This document shows positions 1 to 8,450 of a DNA stretch of 64,000 bases, in pieces (position 1 is the first letter of the stretch; every line of letters starts with the position of its first letter). The DNA lies in NCBI GenBank assembly GCA_050248955.1, contig JBFWRK010000004.1, forward strand, positions 248,001 to 312,000, read 5' to 3'. The notes under the pieces were generated by a model. The model did not search any database. It saw only the letters and a list, made by a program, of their open reading frames with translations, and had not been told where the DNA came from. A program made the translations under genes and the position numbers. The stretch is from JBFWRK01 sp050248955. GTDB taxonomy: Bacteria; Actinomycetota; Acidimicrobiia; Acidimicrobiales; Ilumatobacteraceae.

Positions 1-1
1 T

Positions 2-829
2 CCGGCCCTGATCTACCTGTCGATCAGCGGGTTCGGGACGGCCGAGGGGGCGTGGCTGCCGGGTTACGACCTCGTGGTGCAGGCAGTGTCCGGGCTGATG
101 AGCCTGACGGGGGATGCCGACGGCCCCGCGTATCGTGCCGGTATCTCCGTGTTCGATGTGATGACCGGGTTGCATGGCACGATCGGCGTGCTCGCCGCAC
201 TCAACCAACGCCGAGAGACCGGCGAGGGACAGCACGTCGAGGTGAACCTGTTGTCGTCGGCGATGTCCGGTCTCGTCAACCACACCGGCGCGTACACCGC
301 GGCCGGCGTCGTGCCGAGGCGCATGGGCAACGCACATCCCAGCGTCTACCCGTACCAACCGATGCCGACGAAGGACCGCGACATCATCATCACGGCCGCC
401 AACGACCGCCAGTTTCAGTCGCTCTGCAACGTCCTCGGCATCCCGGAGATCGCCCAGGACGAACGCTTCCGCCTCAACGCCGATCGCACCGCCAACCGCG
501 ACCAGCTGCATCCGATCCTGCTGGAGCAACTCGCGATGTGGTCGGCTGACGATCTGTTCATCGCGCTCAACAAGGTCGGCGTGCCCTGCGGCCCGATCAA
601 CACGATCGCCGAAGGCGTGGCGCTGGCCGAGCAGCTCGGACTCCGCCCACGTGTCACCGTCGGTGAGGGCGATCGCGCCGTCGACCTCGTTCGCAACCCG
701 ATCACGTTCAGCGCCGCGGAGGTTCGCTACTCGGCACCGCCGCCCGAGCTGGGTGAGCACACCGACGCCATTCGCGCCTGGCTCAGCGAGCCGGCTCGAG
801 GCACGCCATCGATGGGATCACCGACATGA
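2..829 (+). CDS. CaiB/BaiF family (class III) CoA-transferase, 5' end cut by window
   Basis: About 275 C-terminal residues are visible and read open from base 2; the start lies upstream of the window. The stretch GYDLVVQAVSGLMSLTG followed by a GQHVEVNLL segment is typical of class III CoA-transferases, which move CoA between carboxylic acids via a covalent acyl intermediate on an aspartate. In formyl-CoA transferase that aspartate sits just after the GQ-x-V-x-V segment; here the aligned position appears to be serine (LLSSAM). The stop codon overlaps the next start by 4 bases, so the two genes are very likely co-translated. The substrate cannot be told from sequence. Confidence 0.9.
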   Translation, partial: PALIYLSISGFGTAEGAWLPGYDLVVQAVSGLMSLTGDADGPAYRAGISVFDVMTGLHGTIGVLAALNQRRETGEGQHVEVNLLSSAMSGLVNHTGAYTAAGVVPRRMGNAHPSVYPYQPMPTKDRDIIITAANDRQFQSLCNVLGIPEIAQDERFRLNADRTANRDQLHPILLEQLAMWSADDLFIALNKVGVPCGPINTIAEGVALAEQLGLRPRVTVGEGDRAVDLVRNPITFSAAEVRYSAPPPELGEHTDAIRAWLSEPARGTPSMGSPT

Positions 830-1638
830 CGACACCCGACAGCCCACCAGCCGCTTCCACGGCGACCTACCGCACCGGGCTCGGCGCCTCCGACGCCGAC
901 CACATCTGGCTCCTGGGCCACGATCTCGCCGACGATCTGCTCGGCAAGATCACGTTCGGCGAGCTCGCGTATTGGATGGTCGCCAAGCGCCGCCCGACCG
1001 ACGGGCAGCGGGTGCTGTTCGAGGCGGTGCTCGTCGCTCTGGCCGACCACGGCTTCACGCCCACGGCGATTACTGCACGCGTCACCTACCTGAGCGCGCC
1101 GGACTCGCTGCAGGGAGCAGTCGCAGCGGGTCTGCTCGGCGGCGGCTCGCGATTCCTCGGCGTCACCGAGAACACGGCGAACTTCCTGCACGACGTGATC
1201 GAGACGATCGAAGAGCTGCCCACCACCGATGCCGGTTGGGACGCGATCGCGCAGCAGCTCGTGGCCGACACCAAGGCGGCCCAGCGGTTCGTTCCCGGGC
1301 TGGGGCATCCCGTCCACAAGGAGCGCGACCCGCGCACACCGGTGCTGTTCCGGCTCGCTCGTGAGCACGACGTGTTCGGGCCTCATCTCGCGTTGTTCGA
1401 AGCGATCGGCCGCGTGCACGCCGAGGTGCTCGGACGTCGCCTCCCGTTGAACGGCGCCGGTGTGTGCGGTGCCGTCCTCGCTGACATCGGTCTCCCGCTC
1501 GGGGTCACGCGCGGCTTCGCGCTGCTCGCCCGGTGCGCCGGCCTGCTCGGCCAACTCGCCGAGGAGATGGTCGACCCGATCGCCAACGACATCTACATGA
1601 ACATCGACCGCAACACCGACTATCGACCGTCGACCTGA
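826..1638 (+). CDS. citrate synthase-like protein / citryl-CoA lyase homologue
   Basis: This is a 270-residue protein, much shorter than citrate synthase (about 400). The segment PGLGHPVHKERDPR (residues about 164-177) matches the GHxVxK-DPR motif that carries a catalytic histidine in citrate synthases and citryl-CoA lyases. The aspartate motif NVDxxxG of citrate synthase is replaced by NGAGVCG, and the first catalytic histidine region (LHG) is also not evident, so the reaction may be a lyase step or the protein may be catalytically altered. It overlaps the CoA-transferase gene by 4 bases, suggesting a role on a CoA thioester made or used by that partner. Confidence 0.8.
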   Translation: MTTPDSPPAASTATYRTGLGASDADHIWLLGHDLADDLLGKITFGELAYWMVAKRRPTDGQRVLFEAVLVALADHGFTPTAITARVTYLSAPDSLQGAVAAGLLGGGSRFLGVTENTANFLHDVIETIEELPTTDAGWDAIAQQLVADTKAAQRFVPGLGHPVHKERDPRTPVLFRLAREHDVFGPHLALFEAIGRVHAEVLGRRLPLNGAGVCGAVLADIGLPLGVTRGFALLARCAGLLGQLAEEMVDPIANDIYMNIDRNTDYRPST

Positions 1639-1733
1639 CGCGTTGCGCGACGTGCTCGGTCACGCTGCCGTCGGCCGCTCTGCGGTAATCTGACCACCAG
1701 GCGGGCATTGGGCCTGCCGAGGGGGTGCACCAC

Positions 1734-2294
1734 ATGTCATACGCAAGTCCTGGCAAGCCGTCCGCGCGCTGGCAGCAGTGGGTGGAGGCGAAGCCGATCC
1801 TGAGCCTGCTCATGGTCGGCATCATCGCCACCGAGCTCGGGACGTACTTCGGCTACGTGTTCCCGGCGGTCGGCCTGCCGGTCCTGCCGTGGCCGCTGTA
1901 CAACGGCATTCTCGGCACCACGATCGTCGACGGCGTCAGCGGCGCAACGGTCGAAGGCTTCGCCGTGTCGAGCGACGCGTTCTTCGTCGGCCACTCGCTG
2001 CACTTCATCAACGGCATCGTGTTCGCGATGCTCTGGGGCATCATGTTCCGCGAGGACGTCGCCAGGTTCATCAAGAGCAACGTCGTCAGGGGCCTCCTGT
2101 ACGGCGTGATCATGACGATCATCAGCGCCGGCCTGCTCGTGCCGTACGCCTACGTGCCCGAGCAGGGCTACGGCTTCTTCCTGTTCGACGGACCCGACGG
2201 CTGGAAGCTGCCGTTCGGCATCCTCGTCTGGCACCTCATCTACGGCTTGTTCCTCGGGCTCCTCTGGAATCCGACCGACAACACCACCGACTGA
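1734..2294 (+). CDS. multi-pass membrane protein of unknown function
   Basis: The protein has about 186 residues with at least four hydrophobic segments, near residues 22-45, 80-100, 115-140 and 160-180 (for example GLLYGVIMTIISAGLL). No catalytic motif was recognised. ATG at 1734 was preferred over the in-frame GTG at 1725 because the GAGGGGG at 1718-1724 sits at normal ribosome-binding distance from the ATG only. It stands alone: a 95-base gap precedes it and a strong hairpin follows its stop. Confidence 0.7.
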   Translation: MSYASPGKPSARWQQWVEAKPILSLLMVGIIATELGTYFGYVFPAVGLPVLPWPLYNGILGTTIVDGVSGATVEGFAVSSDAFFVGHSLHFINGIVFAMLWGIMFREDVARFIKSNVVRGLLYGVIMTIISAGLLVPYAYVPEQGYGFFLFDGPDGWKLPFGILVWHLIYGLFLGLLWNPTDNTTD

Positions 2295-2306
2295 CTGCGG
2301 CTCCGG

Positions 2307-2338
2307 GACTGCCGGGGGGGGTGCCTCGCCCGGCAGTC
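2307..2338 (+). terminator. hairpin after membrane-protein gene
   Basis: A perfect 10-bp inverted repeat (GACTGCCGGG at 2307-2316, CCCGGCAGTC at 2329-2338) with a 12-base loop lies 13 bases after the stop at 2294. No T-run follows, as is common for actinobacterial intrinsic terminators. Confidence 0.6.
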
Positions 2339-2396
2339 TCGGCCGGTCACCAGCGTCGGTGACGGTGAAACCGCTCACGAAATGTTGCAGCGGGTG

Positions 2397-2449
2397 TGTC
2401 GATCGGGAAGAACTCGTTCGTAGTAAGGATGTCCGACGCGGTGTCGGAC
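2397..2449 (+). promoter_or_regulatory. candidate ECF42-type promoter and inverted repeat upstream of YCII-sigma operon
   Basis: TGTCGA at 2397-2402 is followed 16 bases later by CGTA at 2419-2422. From memory, ECF42 promoters have a TGTCGA-like -35, so this may be the self-regulated promoter of the downstream pair. GTCCGAC (2431-2437) and GTCGGAC (2443-2449) form a perfect 7-bp inverted repeat with a 5-base gap between this element and the ribosome site. Neither is demonstrated. Confidence 0.35.
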
Positions 2450-2473
2450 GTTCGGACGAAGGAGATCGACGAG

Positions 2474-2827
2474 ATGACGCAGTACTTGCTTTCCGTGTGG
2501 CACGACGGTGACTACCCCACGCCCGAGCCCGAGGTCATGGAGCAGATGTTCGCCCAGGTCGACGCGTTCAACGCCGACTTGCTGGCCAGCGGTGCGTTCG
2601 TGTTCGGCGGTGGGCTGCATCCGAACTCGTCCGCAACAGTCGTGCGCTCGACCGGCGGTGACGTCTCGATGACCGACGGCCCGTACGCAGAGTCCAAGGA
2701 GCAGATGGGCGGATTCTGGATCATCCAGGCCCCGGACCTGGATGCGGCGTTGGGATGGGCGGCGAAGGGTTCGGCGGCGTGCATGGGACCGGTCGAGGTT
2801 CGCCCGTTCCAAGACGAGCCGGCCTGA
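2474..2827 (+). CDS. YCII-related (DGPF domain) protein
   Basis: This is a 117-residue YCII/DGPF-family protein with the diagnostic MTDGPYAESKEQMGGFWI segment around residues 62-79. The start at 2474 follows AAGGAG (2459-2464) at a good distance; the longer open frame upstream lacks such a site. DGPF proteins are routinely encoded next to ECF42 sigma factors, and here the sigma gene starts 15 bases after this stop. The molecular role of these small proteins is not established. Confidence 0.88.
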   Translation: MTQYLLSVWHDGDYPTPEPEVMEQMFAQVDAFNADLLASGAFVFGGGLHPNSSATVVRSTGGDVSMTDGPYAESKEQMGGFWIIQAPDLDAALGWAAKGSAACMGPVEVRPFQDEPA

Positions 2828-2842
2828 CCAGTTCGAGCCAAC

Positions 2843-4084
2843 GTGCTGTCCGACGGCGCACTCGGTGAGATCTATCGGCGTGAAGCCGGCCGGTGCATCG
2901 CCACGCTGGTCCGCGTCCTCGGCGACATCGATGTCGCCGAGGACGCCGTCAGTGACGCGTTCGCCGTCGCCGCAGCCACCTGGCCGAGCAACGGGATACC
3001 ACCGAACCCCGGTGGATGGATCACCACCACGGCTCGCAACAAGGCATTCGACTGGCTCCGCCGCGAGTCGACCCGAGCGGAGCGCCACCAAGCAGCGGGC
3101 CTGCTCCACGACCCCGCACCCGAGCCGGCGATGAGCGGAGATCTCGGTGATCTCGACGTCGTCGATGACGACCAGCTCCGCCTCATCTTCTTGTGCTGTC
3201 ACCCTGCCCTCGCGCCCGACACGCAAGTGGCGATGACGTTGCGGCTGCTCGGTGGCCTGGAGACCGCCGAGATCGCCCGAGCGTTCCTCGTTCCGGAAGC
3301 GACGATGGCGCAGCGGCTGGTGCGGGCGAAGCGCAAGGTCCGCGACAACAACCTCAGCTACCGGATACCACCAGCCGCCGAACTGCCCGATCGTCTGCGA
3401 CCGGTGCTGGCCGCGATCTACCTGATCTACAACGAAGGGCACACCGCCAGTGCCGGCACGGAACTGACGAGGGTCGATCTGTCGTCCGAGGCGATCCGCC
3501 TCGGGCGGGTGCTGGTGGACCTGATGCCCGACGAACCCGAAGCGAAGGGGTTGCTCGCGTTGATGCTGCTGAGCGACTCGCGGCGACCGGCTCGCAGCGC
3601 TCCTGACGGCACGCTCGTGCGACTCGCCGATCAGGACCGCTCGCTGTGGGACAAGTCCCTCATCCTGGAAGGACACGAGCTGGTGCGCGCCTGCTTGCGT
3701 CGCAACGCGCCGGGCCCCTACCAGATCCAGGCGGCGATCGCCGCGGTCCACGCCGACGCAGCGACGGCCGACGTCACCGACTGGGCTCAGATCGTCGCGC
3801 TCTACGACCACCTCTACGCGATCCAGCCGAACGACGTCGTCGCGCTCAATCGGGCGATCGCCGTCGCCGAGCTGTCCGGCCCTCAGGCCGGGCTCGACGC
3901 CCTCGAGTCGGTCCGCCTCGACGGATATCACCTCTTCCACGCGGCGCGTGCCGGCCTGCTCGATCGGCTCGGCCACGTCGAGGCTGCGGTCGAGGCCTAC
4001 GACAGGGCGATCGCACTGGCCACGAACGAGTCCGAGCGCCGCTTCCTCACGAACAGACGGACCTCCGCCGCCCGTCGGCCGTAG
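2843..4084 (+). CDS. ECF sigma factor, ECF42 (SigJ/DGPF-associated) type
   Basis: This is a 413-residue RNA polymerase sigma factor. Region 2 occupies about residues 10-75 (EDAVSDAFAVAAATW, then a GWITTTARNKAFDWLR segment), and region 4 about 110-170 (MTLRLLGGLETAEIARAFLV). A long C-terminal extension of about 230 helical, TPR-like residues includes YLIYNEGH and ALNRAIAVAE. This extension and the neighbouring DGPF gene are the hallmarks of group ECF42. It starts with GTG. No anti-sigma gene lies nearby, consistent with control through the C-terminal extension. Confidence 0.93.
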   Translation: MLSDGALGEIYRREAGRCIATLVRVLGDIDVAEDAVSDAFAVAAATWPSNGIPPNPGGWITTTARNKAFDWLRRESTRAERHQAAGLLHDPAPEPAMSGDLGDLDVVDDDQLRLIFLCCHPALAPDTQVAMTLRLLGGLETAEIARAFLVPEATMAQRLVRAKRKVRDNNLSYRIPPAAELPDRLRPVLAAIYLIYNEGHTASAGTELTRVDLSSEAIRLGRVLVDLMPDEPEAKGLLALMLLSDSRRPARSAPDGTLVRLADQDRSLWDKSLILEGHELVRACLRRNAPGPYQIQAAIAAVHADAATADVTDWAQIVALYDHLYAIQPNDVVALNRAIAVAELSGPQAGLDALESVRLDGYHLFHAARAGLLDRLGHVEAAVEAYDRAIALATNESERRFLTNRRTSAARRP

Positions 4085-4230
4085 CCGATCGGTCCGGCGC
4101 ACGCCCCCGGCGGGGCTACTCCCCGGTGAGCCCGCCGATCGATTCGCGGAGGAGGTCGACGTAGCTTCAGGAGCGCGGCGGATGCTGCACGATTGCCACC
4201 GAAGCCCCTGCATGAAGGAAGATCGTCGAC

Positions 4231-4497
4231 GTGTTCAATCGAGACCAGGCGGAGCGAATCTTCATCAAGCTCCAAGTCAATCCGCTCTACGCCGACAACA
4301 CCGTGCTCGGTTGGGTGTATCTGGATGGCAAGAAGGAACGCCTGCTGCGATATTCGAATGGCAACTTCGAGATGAGCAGCGCTCTCGAGTCGGCGATGTG
4401 TGCAGCCCTGCGACTGGAGCAGCACGAGTTCGTGCGGCTGCACGAATGCCATCTCTCGCAGGAGTCCTACTTGGAGATCCTACGAAGTCGGAGCTGA
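4231..4497 (+). CDS. small protein of unknown function (88 aa)
   Basis: This is an unrecognised 88-residue soluble protein starting with GTG after a GGAAG site. It is rich in aromatic and charged residues (GWVYLDGKKERLLRYSNGNFE) and has no membrane segment, signal or cysteine motif. Codon use fits a real gene. It is convergent with the receiver protein at 4537-5337, with a 39-base gap, and no partner is evident. Confidence 0.5.
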   Translation: MFNRDQAERIFIKLQVNPLYADNTVLGWVYLDGKKERLLRYSNGNFEMSSALESAMCAALRLEQHEFVRLHECHLSQESYLEILRSRS

Positions 4498-4536
4498 CGA
4501 ACGGCCCGATCAACTCGGACTCGAATGCGTCCGAAG

Positions 4537-5337
4537 CTACGCTGCAAGGACCGTCCCCAAGAAGGCGCGGAGGCTTATGGCCGACGCACCGAGCGAGCTC
4601 TCTTCGTCATGACGAAGGTCTTCATGGACGACTCGCATTGCGGTGAGAAGATCGGCGACAGCGTGGTCGAGGTCGACTCCGGTGCCGCCCAGCTCGGGAT
4701 GCCCGACGACCATGAGCTCGACGTGTTGCTCCAGCTCGAACGCGTCGACCGCGACGGGCTCGATCAGGTCGGATCGCAAACTCGTCGGAGTGAGGATGAG
4801 TTTCACGCTCGCTGCTTCTTCCTGTCCTGCGTCCGACAGATCATCGAGGCCGTTCACCGCATGGCCCGCATCCGTTGCGTCATCGAAGAGCTCGGCAGGG
4901 ACGCTCTGGAGGCCGAGACCAGCGAGCGGATAGTTCGACCTGGGCAGGGCTCCCGCCAGGGAGTGCCTGATCGACGCCGCAACCAGTCGTTCCGGTGTGT
5001 CGTCACCACGAGAGACGACCTCGACGAACACACGCTTCTCGCCCGTTCCGAGATCGAAAACGCTGGAGGAGTAACCGACGATCGGGAGATCCGGGTAGGC
5101 AGAGCTCACCGAACGGGCGAGATCGACGCCGGAGCGGTCGCCAGGTCGGTTACGGAGATTGATGTCAGTGAGCACGACTGACGGTTGCCGAGCATCGACC
5201 AAAGCGAGGACTTCGTCAGCACGTTGCGTGCCGACAGCGTCGATGCCGAATGCCTTCAGGAGATCGAGCTCCGTACGGAGGTTGTCCTCGAGATCGTCGA
5301 TGACCAGCACGAAGATGTCTTCAGCTGTCGCTACCAT
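4537..5337 (-). CDS. receiver-domain protein with unassigned C-terminal half
   Basis: The N-terminal 125 or so residues form a CheY-like receiver: acidic pair D14-D15 (VLVIDD), phospho-acceptor D58 (VVLTDIN) and a switch serine region (IVGYSSS). The remaining roughly 140 residues show no DNA-binding helix-turn-helix or known output domain; the tail is helical with conserved-looking DAFELEQHVELMVVGHPELGG. It lies 36 bases downstream of the GAF histidine kinase and is presumably its phosphorylation target. The output is unknown and may be protein-protein. Confidence 0.8.
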   Translation of the reverse strand: MVATAEDIFVLVIDDLEDNLRTELDLLKAFGIDAVGTQRADEVLALVDARQPSVVLTDINLRNRPGDRSGVDLARSVSSAYPDLPIVGYSSSVFDLGTGEKRVFVEVVSRGDDTPERLVAASIRHSLAGALPRSNYPLAGLGLQSVPAELFDDATDAGHAVNGLDDLSDAGQEEAASVKLILTPTSLRSDLIEPVAVDAFELEQHVELMVVGHPELGGTGVDLDHAVADLLTAMRVVHEDLRHDEESSLGASAISLRAFLGTVLAA

Positions 5338-5373
5338 GGCTCACCCTGTTTCCGCCCATTGTCCGAGGGAAGT

Positions 5374-7023
5374 CTACGCCTCCTGCTTGACCGGCAGCCG
5401 CAGGTCGAACACTACTCCCCCGGCGCCTCGCAGGGACACTGCGTCGATGCTCCCACCGTGACGTTGGAGGATCTCGCGCACCAGGAAGAGCCCCCAGCCG
5501 GAGCCTTCCGGTTTCGTCGTCGCGCCGGGCTCGAAGATCAGCTGTTCGAGCGGGAGGTCGTCGGGGTTGTCGACCGCTGCAAAGTCTTCCTTGCGGATGC
5601 CGCCGGCCGTGTCCTCGTATCGTAGGACGAGGACCGAGTCGGTCGACGACTCTTCCCGTATTCGAAGTCGGATCCGCCGATCTCCCTTGCGTCCGCGCGT
5701 GTCGAACGCGTCCATCGAGTTCAGCAGCAGGTTGAGCAGGACATGCCGAAGCCATTCTCGATACGCCTCGACCGTTCGGGCCGGGCCGATGTAGGTCGTT
5801 CTGATCTTGAGATCGTTCAATCGGGAGATGACTTGATCGCGGGCTTCTTCCCAGACGTCCTCGATGTTGACCAGCTGCAGCAGTTGCCGCGGCGGCTGCG
5901 TTGCAGACTTGATCTTGTCGATCGACACGCTGATCCTGTTCGTCTGATCTTTCAACGAATCGATGTCGAAGAGCGCAGATCGGGTGTCTCGTTGGTTCAC
6001 GTGTTGCTGCAGGATGGTCAGCTGTCCGAGCATGTTGCCGACGATCGCCTTTGCTTCGTGACGCGCCGACTGTGCCACTTCCAGTGCCGTGATCGAGACG
6101 GCCACCTTCGAGAGATCGGACAGGTCGTCGAGTGTCTGGTGGAAGTGGTGGAAGTTCGAGATCAGCACACCGATGGCTTGAGCCAGTCCCTCCAGTCCGG
6201 CGATCCTCTCGACCGAGAAGGATCCCCTGTACCGTGAACCGAAGCCGACGGTGCCGACCACCTCGTTCCCCTGGACCAGCGGGACGATCACGAAGCCCTC
6301 GACGTCCTCGAGACCACGCAACTCGGAAAGGTCACCGACGACATTCGACGAGCCTTCCGAGAGCGATCGCACGGCAACGGATCGTCGCTGCTCGAAGACG
6401 TCGCGCAAGAGCGGCACCTTGCCAATCGACACATCCAAGGCGGCCGCCGATATTCCTTCGAAGCCTTCGTATGCAATGCATCTGAGATCGCGGCCATCGC
6501 GCTCTCGAATGACGACGAACTCCATGTCTGCAGCAAGTGATGCGAGAGCTGCTAGTGAGATGAAATAATCGTCGCGCGATGATCGATATTGGAGTTGTTG
6601 TTGCATTGCCGAGAACAGCCGCCGCTGAACAAGCAGATCGATGACTCGAACGAACGAACTGCTGATCAACGAAGCGGTCGGGGACCAGGAACAATCATGC
6701 CGATAAGCAAGAGCACCAACCACACCGACATCACTGCAGATCGGAGCCAAGCGAAGGGACTCACCGACCGGCAGGAGATCCAGACAAGTCGGCTCGTCGA
6801 GGTCGACGCCGGCCGGTGCTGGGATGAATGCCGGTAGATGTCGACCACCCGACAGCGACCGTTGCAGCTCGAGACCGCCGGATCCGTGTGACCACATGTA
6901 CATCGCGACCGTTGGGCTGCCGAGCACCGTGCTCAATTGCTCGAGTACCTCGTCGACCGACGCATCCAGGCTGGATCGCGCGAGTGCGGCCATCGAACCC
7001 AGAATGCTCCCGGATGTCATCAT
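5374..7023 (-). CDS. GAF-domain sensor histidine kinase
   Basis: This is a 549-residue soluble kinase without clear membrane segments. A GAF-like sensory region spans about residues 20-290 (two possible GAF folds; VEGFVIVPLVQGNEVVGTVGFG is typical). The phospho-acceptor box is SARHEAKAIVGNM (H322), followed by an N box (LLNLLLNSMDAFD), a DTAGGI G1 box and a GSGWGLFLVREIL G2 box of the HATPase domain. It is transcribed ahead of the receiver protein. ATG at 7023 is followed directly by another ATG; a short open frame ends 3 bases upstream of it. Confidence 0.9.
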   Translation of the reverse strand: MMTSGSILGSMAALARSSLDASVDEVLEQLSTVLGSPTVAMYMWSHGSGGLELQRSLSGGRHLPAFIPAPAGVDLDEPTCLDLLPVGESLRLAPICSDVGVVGALAYRHDCSWSPTASLISSSFVRVIDLLVQRRLFSAMQQQLQYRSSRDDYFISLAALASLAADMEFVVIRERDGRDLRCIAYEGFEGISAAALDVSIGKVPLLRDVFEQRRSVAVRSLSEGSSNVVGDLSELRGLEDVEGFVIVPLVQGNEVVGTVGFGSRYRGSFSVERIAGLEGLAQAIGVLISNFHHFHQTLDDLSDLSKVAVSITALEVAQSARHEAKAIVGNMLGQLTILQQHVNQRDTRSALFDIDSLKDQTNRISVSIDKIKSATQPPRQLLQLVNIEDVWEEARDQVISRLNDLKIRTTYIGPARTVEAYREWLRHVLLNLLLNSMDAFDTRGRKGDRRIRLRIREESSTDSVLVLRYEDTAGGIRKEDFAAVDNPDDLPLEQLIFEPGATTKPEGSGWGLFLVREILQRHGGSIDAVSLRGAGGVVFDLRLPVKQEA

Positions 7024-7026
7024 TCG

Positions 7027-7161
7027 TCACCTAACACGCATCAGAGGATCGTCGAACGGCATGGAGGCGTTCTCCTGCTCGAAGTATGCGCGGATCGCGT
7101 CCACGTCGTACACGACCCTTGGCGGACCGGTCGGGTGCAGCGCCGATCTCCGTGCGCTCAC
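7027..7161 (-). CDS. possible 44-codon ORF coupled to the GAF kinase
   Basis: A short frame from a GTG at 7161 ends 3 bases before the kinase start, reading ...VVYDVDAIRAYFEQENASMP... to the stop. Residue composition near the end looks protein-like (acidic, aromatic), unlike the arginine-rich antisense frames of this genome. The start is weakly supported, and a longer frame extends into the promoter region of the divergent acyl-CoA dehydrogenase. It could be a small partner or leader peptide of the kinase-receiver operon, or chance. Confidence 0.3.
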   Translation of the reverse strand: MSARRSALHPTGPPRVVYDVDAIRAYFEQENASMPFDDPLMRVR

Positions 7162-7228
7162 ACGGGCAGTCGACTCGGTGTGAGCCGCTGAGAGGGTGAT
7201 CTGTGGCGGAGCGAGCATCGTCGCCCGC

Positions 7229-8422
7229 ATGAGCACATCAATGACCATGACAGATCCCCAGATCCGCACCGAACTGCCAACCGACATGTTGGAGCGGTTC
7301 CAGGCCCGAGCCGGCGAGCTCGACCGGACCAACTCTTACTTCCACGAGGACCTGGCCGAGCTGCGAGAGCTCGGCTACCTCGCCGCTGCGGTGCCGGTGC
7401 ATCTCGGCGGGTGGGGTTACGACCTGGCCCAGCTGGCCGCCAGCCAGCGCCGCCTCGCACGCTACGCCCCGGCCACGGCGCTGGCGATGACCATGCACTC
7501 CTACTGGGTAGGCGCTGCAGCCGAGCTCGACCGGGCCGGCGACGCGTCGCAGCGGTGGTTGCTCGAGGCAGCCCGCGACGGCCAGGTGATCGCCGCCGGA
7601 CATGCCGAGTCGGGCAACGACATCCCTGTGCTGTTGTCGACCTGCCTCGCCGAACGCGTGGAGGGTGGCTACCGCCTGACCGGTCGCAAGCAGTTCGGCT
7701 CCAACGGTCCCTCATGGACGTGGTTGGGCGCGCACGCCGTCGATCCGGCCGCTCCCGGCGGACCGCAGATCGTGCACGCCTTCGTCGAGCGCGCCAGCCC
7801 GGGCGTCACCGTCGTCGAAACCTGGGACACGCTCGGCATGCGGCCGACGCAGAGCCACGACACGGTCCTCGATGGTGTCTTCGTCCCCGACGCTCGCATC
7901 GGGCGGGTCGTTCCGGCCGGCGACGGCAGCGACCCGTACCTCGTCGCGATGACGATGTGGGCACTGCCGCTCATCGCCACCGTGTACATCGGCATCGCCG
8001 AGCGCGCGTTGGAGGTCGCCACGGCCGGTGCCCGCCGCAAGAGCTCGATCGCGATCGAACGTGGCGCCTACGCGTACCACCCGATGGTGCAGCACCAGAT
8101 CGCCGAGATGTACCTCGAGCTGGATGCGGCGCAGGCGACGTTCGGTCGCTTCGTCGACGACTGGGTGGCCGGTGCCGATCACGGCGACGCGTGGATCTCC
8201 AAGGTGTACTCGATGAAGTGGCGGGCCGTCGAGGCTGCCAAGCGCGTCGTGGACATCGCCCTCGACGTGTCAGGCGGCGCCGGCATGTTCAAGGGGAGCG
8301 AGCTGGAGCGGCTCTACCGCGACGTCCGCTGCGGCGGCTTCCATCCCGGCAACGACGCCATCACCCACGAGATGGTCGGAAAGTCCGTGCTCGGCGTCAT
8401 CGCCGAGCAACCGCGGTGGTGA
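7229..8422 (+). CDS. acyl-CoA dehydrogenase family protein
   Basis: This is a flavoprotein of about 397 residues with the acyl-CoA dehydrogenase three-domain layout: a helical N-terminus, a middle segment with GRKQFGSNGPSWTWLGAHAV and LGMRPTQSHDTVLDGVFVP, and a helical C-terminus with DVSGGAGMFKGSELERLYRDVRCGGFHPGN. The C-terminal catalytic glutamate region is not of the classic short-chain type, and the family includes non-dehydrogenase monooxygenase-like members. The start is uncertain; in-frame ATGs also occur at 7241 and 7247. It is divergent from the kinase operon. Confidence 0.88.
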   Translation: MSTSMTMTDPQIRTELPTDMLERFQARAGELDRTNSYFHEDLAELRELGYLAAAVPVHLGGWGYDLAQLAASQRRLARYAPATALAMTMHSYWVGAAAELDRAGDASQRWLLEAARDGQVIAAGHAESGNDIPVLLSTCLAERVEGGYRLTGRKQFGSNGPSWTWLGAHAVDPAAPGGPQIVHAFVERASPGVTVVETWDTLGMRPTQSHDTVLDGVFVPDARIGRVVPAGDGSDPYLVAMTMWALPLIATVYIGIAERALEVATAGARRKSSIAIERGAYAYHPMVQHQIAEMYLELDAAQATFGRFVDDWVAGADHGDAWISKVYSMKWRAVEAAKRVVDIALDVSGGAGMFKGSELERLYRDVRCGGFHPGNDAITHEMVGKSVLGVIAEQPRW

Positions 8423-8450
8423 GCTTCGGGACGGACACGATCCGCTGTGC

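Noticed and set aside
2375..4213. 612-codon antisense frame opposite the sigma factor
   Set aside because: It mirrors the real gene, is rich in Arg/Asp/Val in shadow fashion, has no domain, and lies opposite a clear ECF42 gene.
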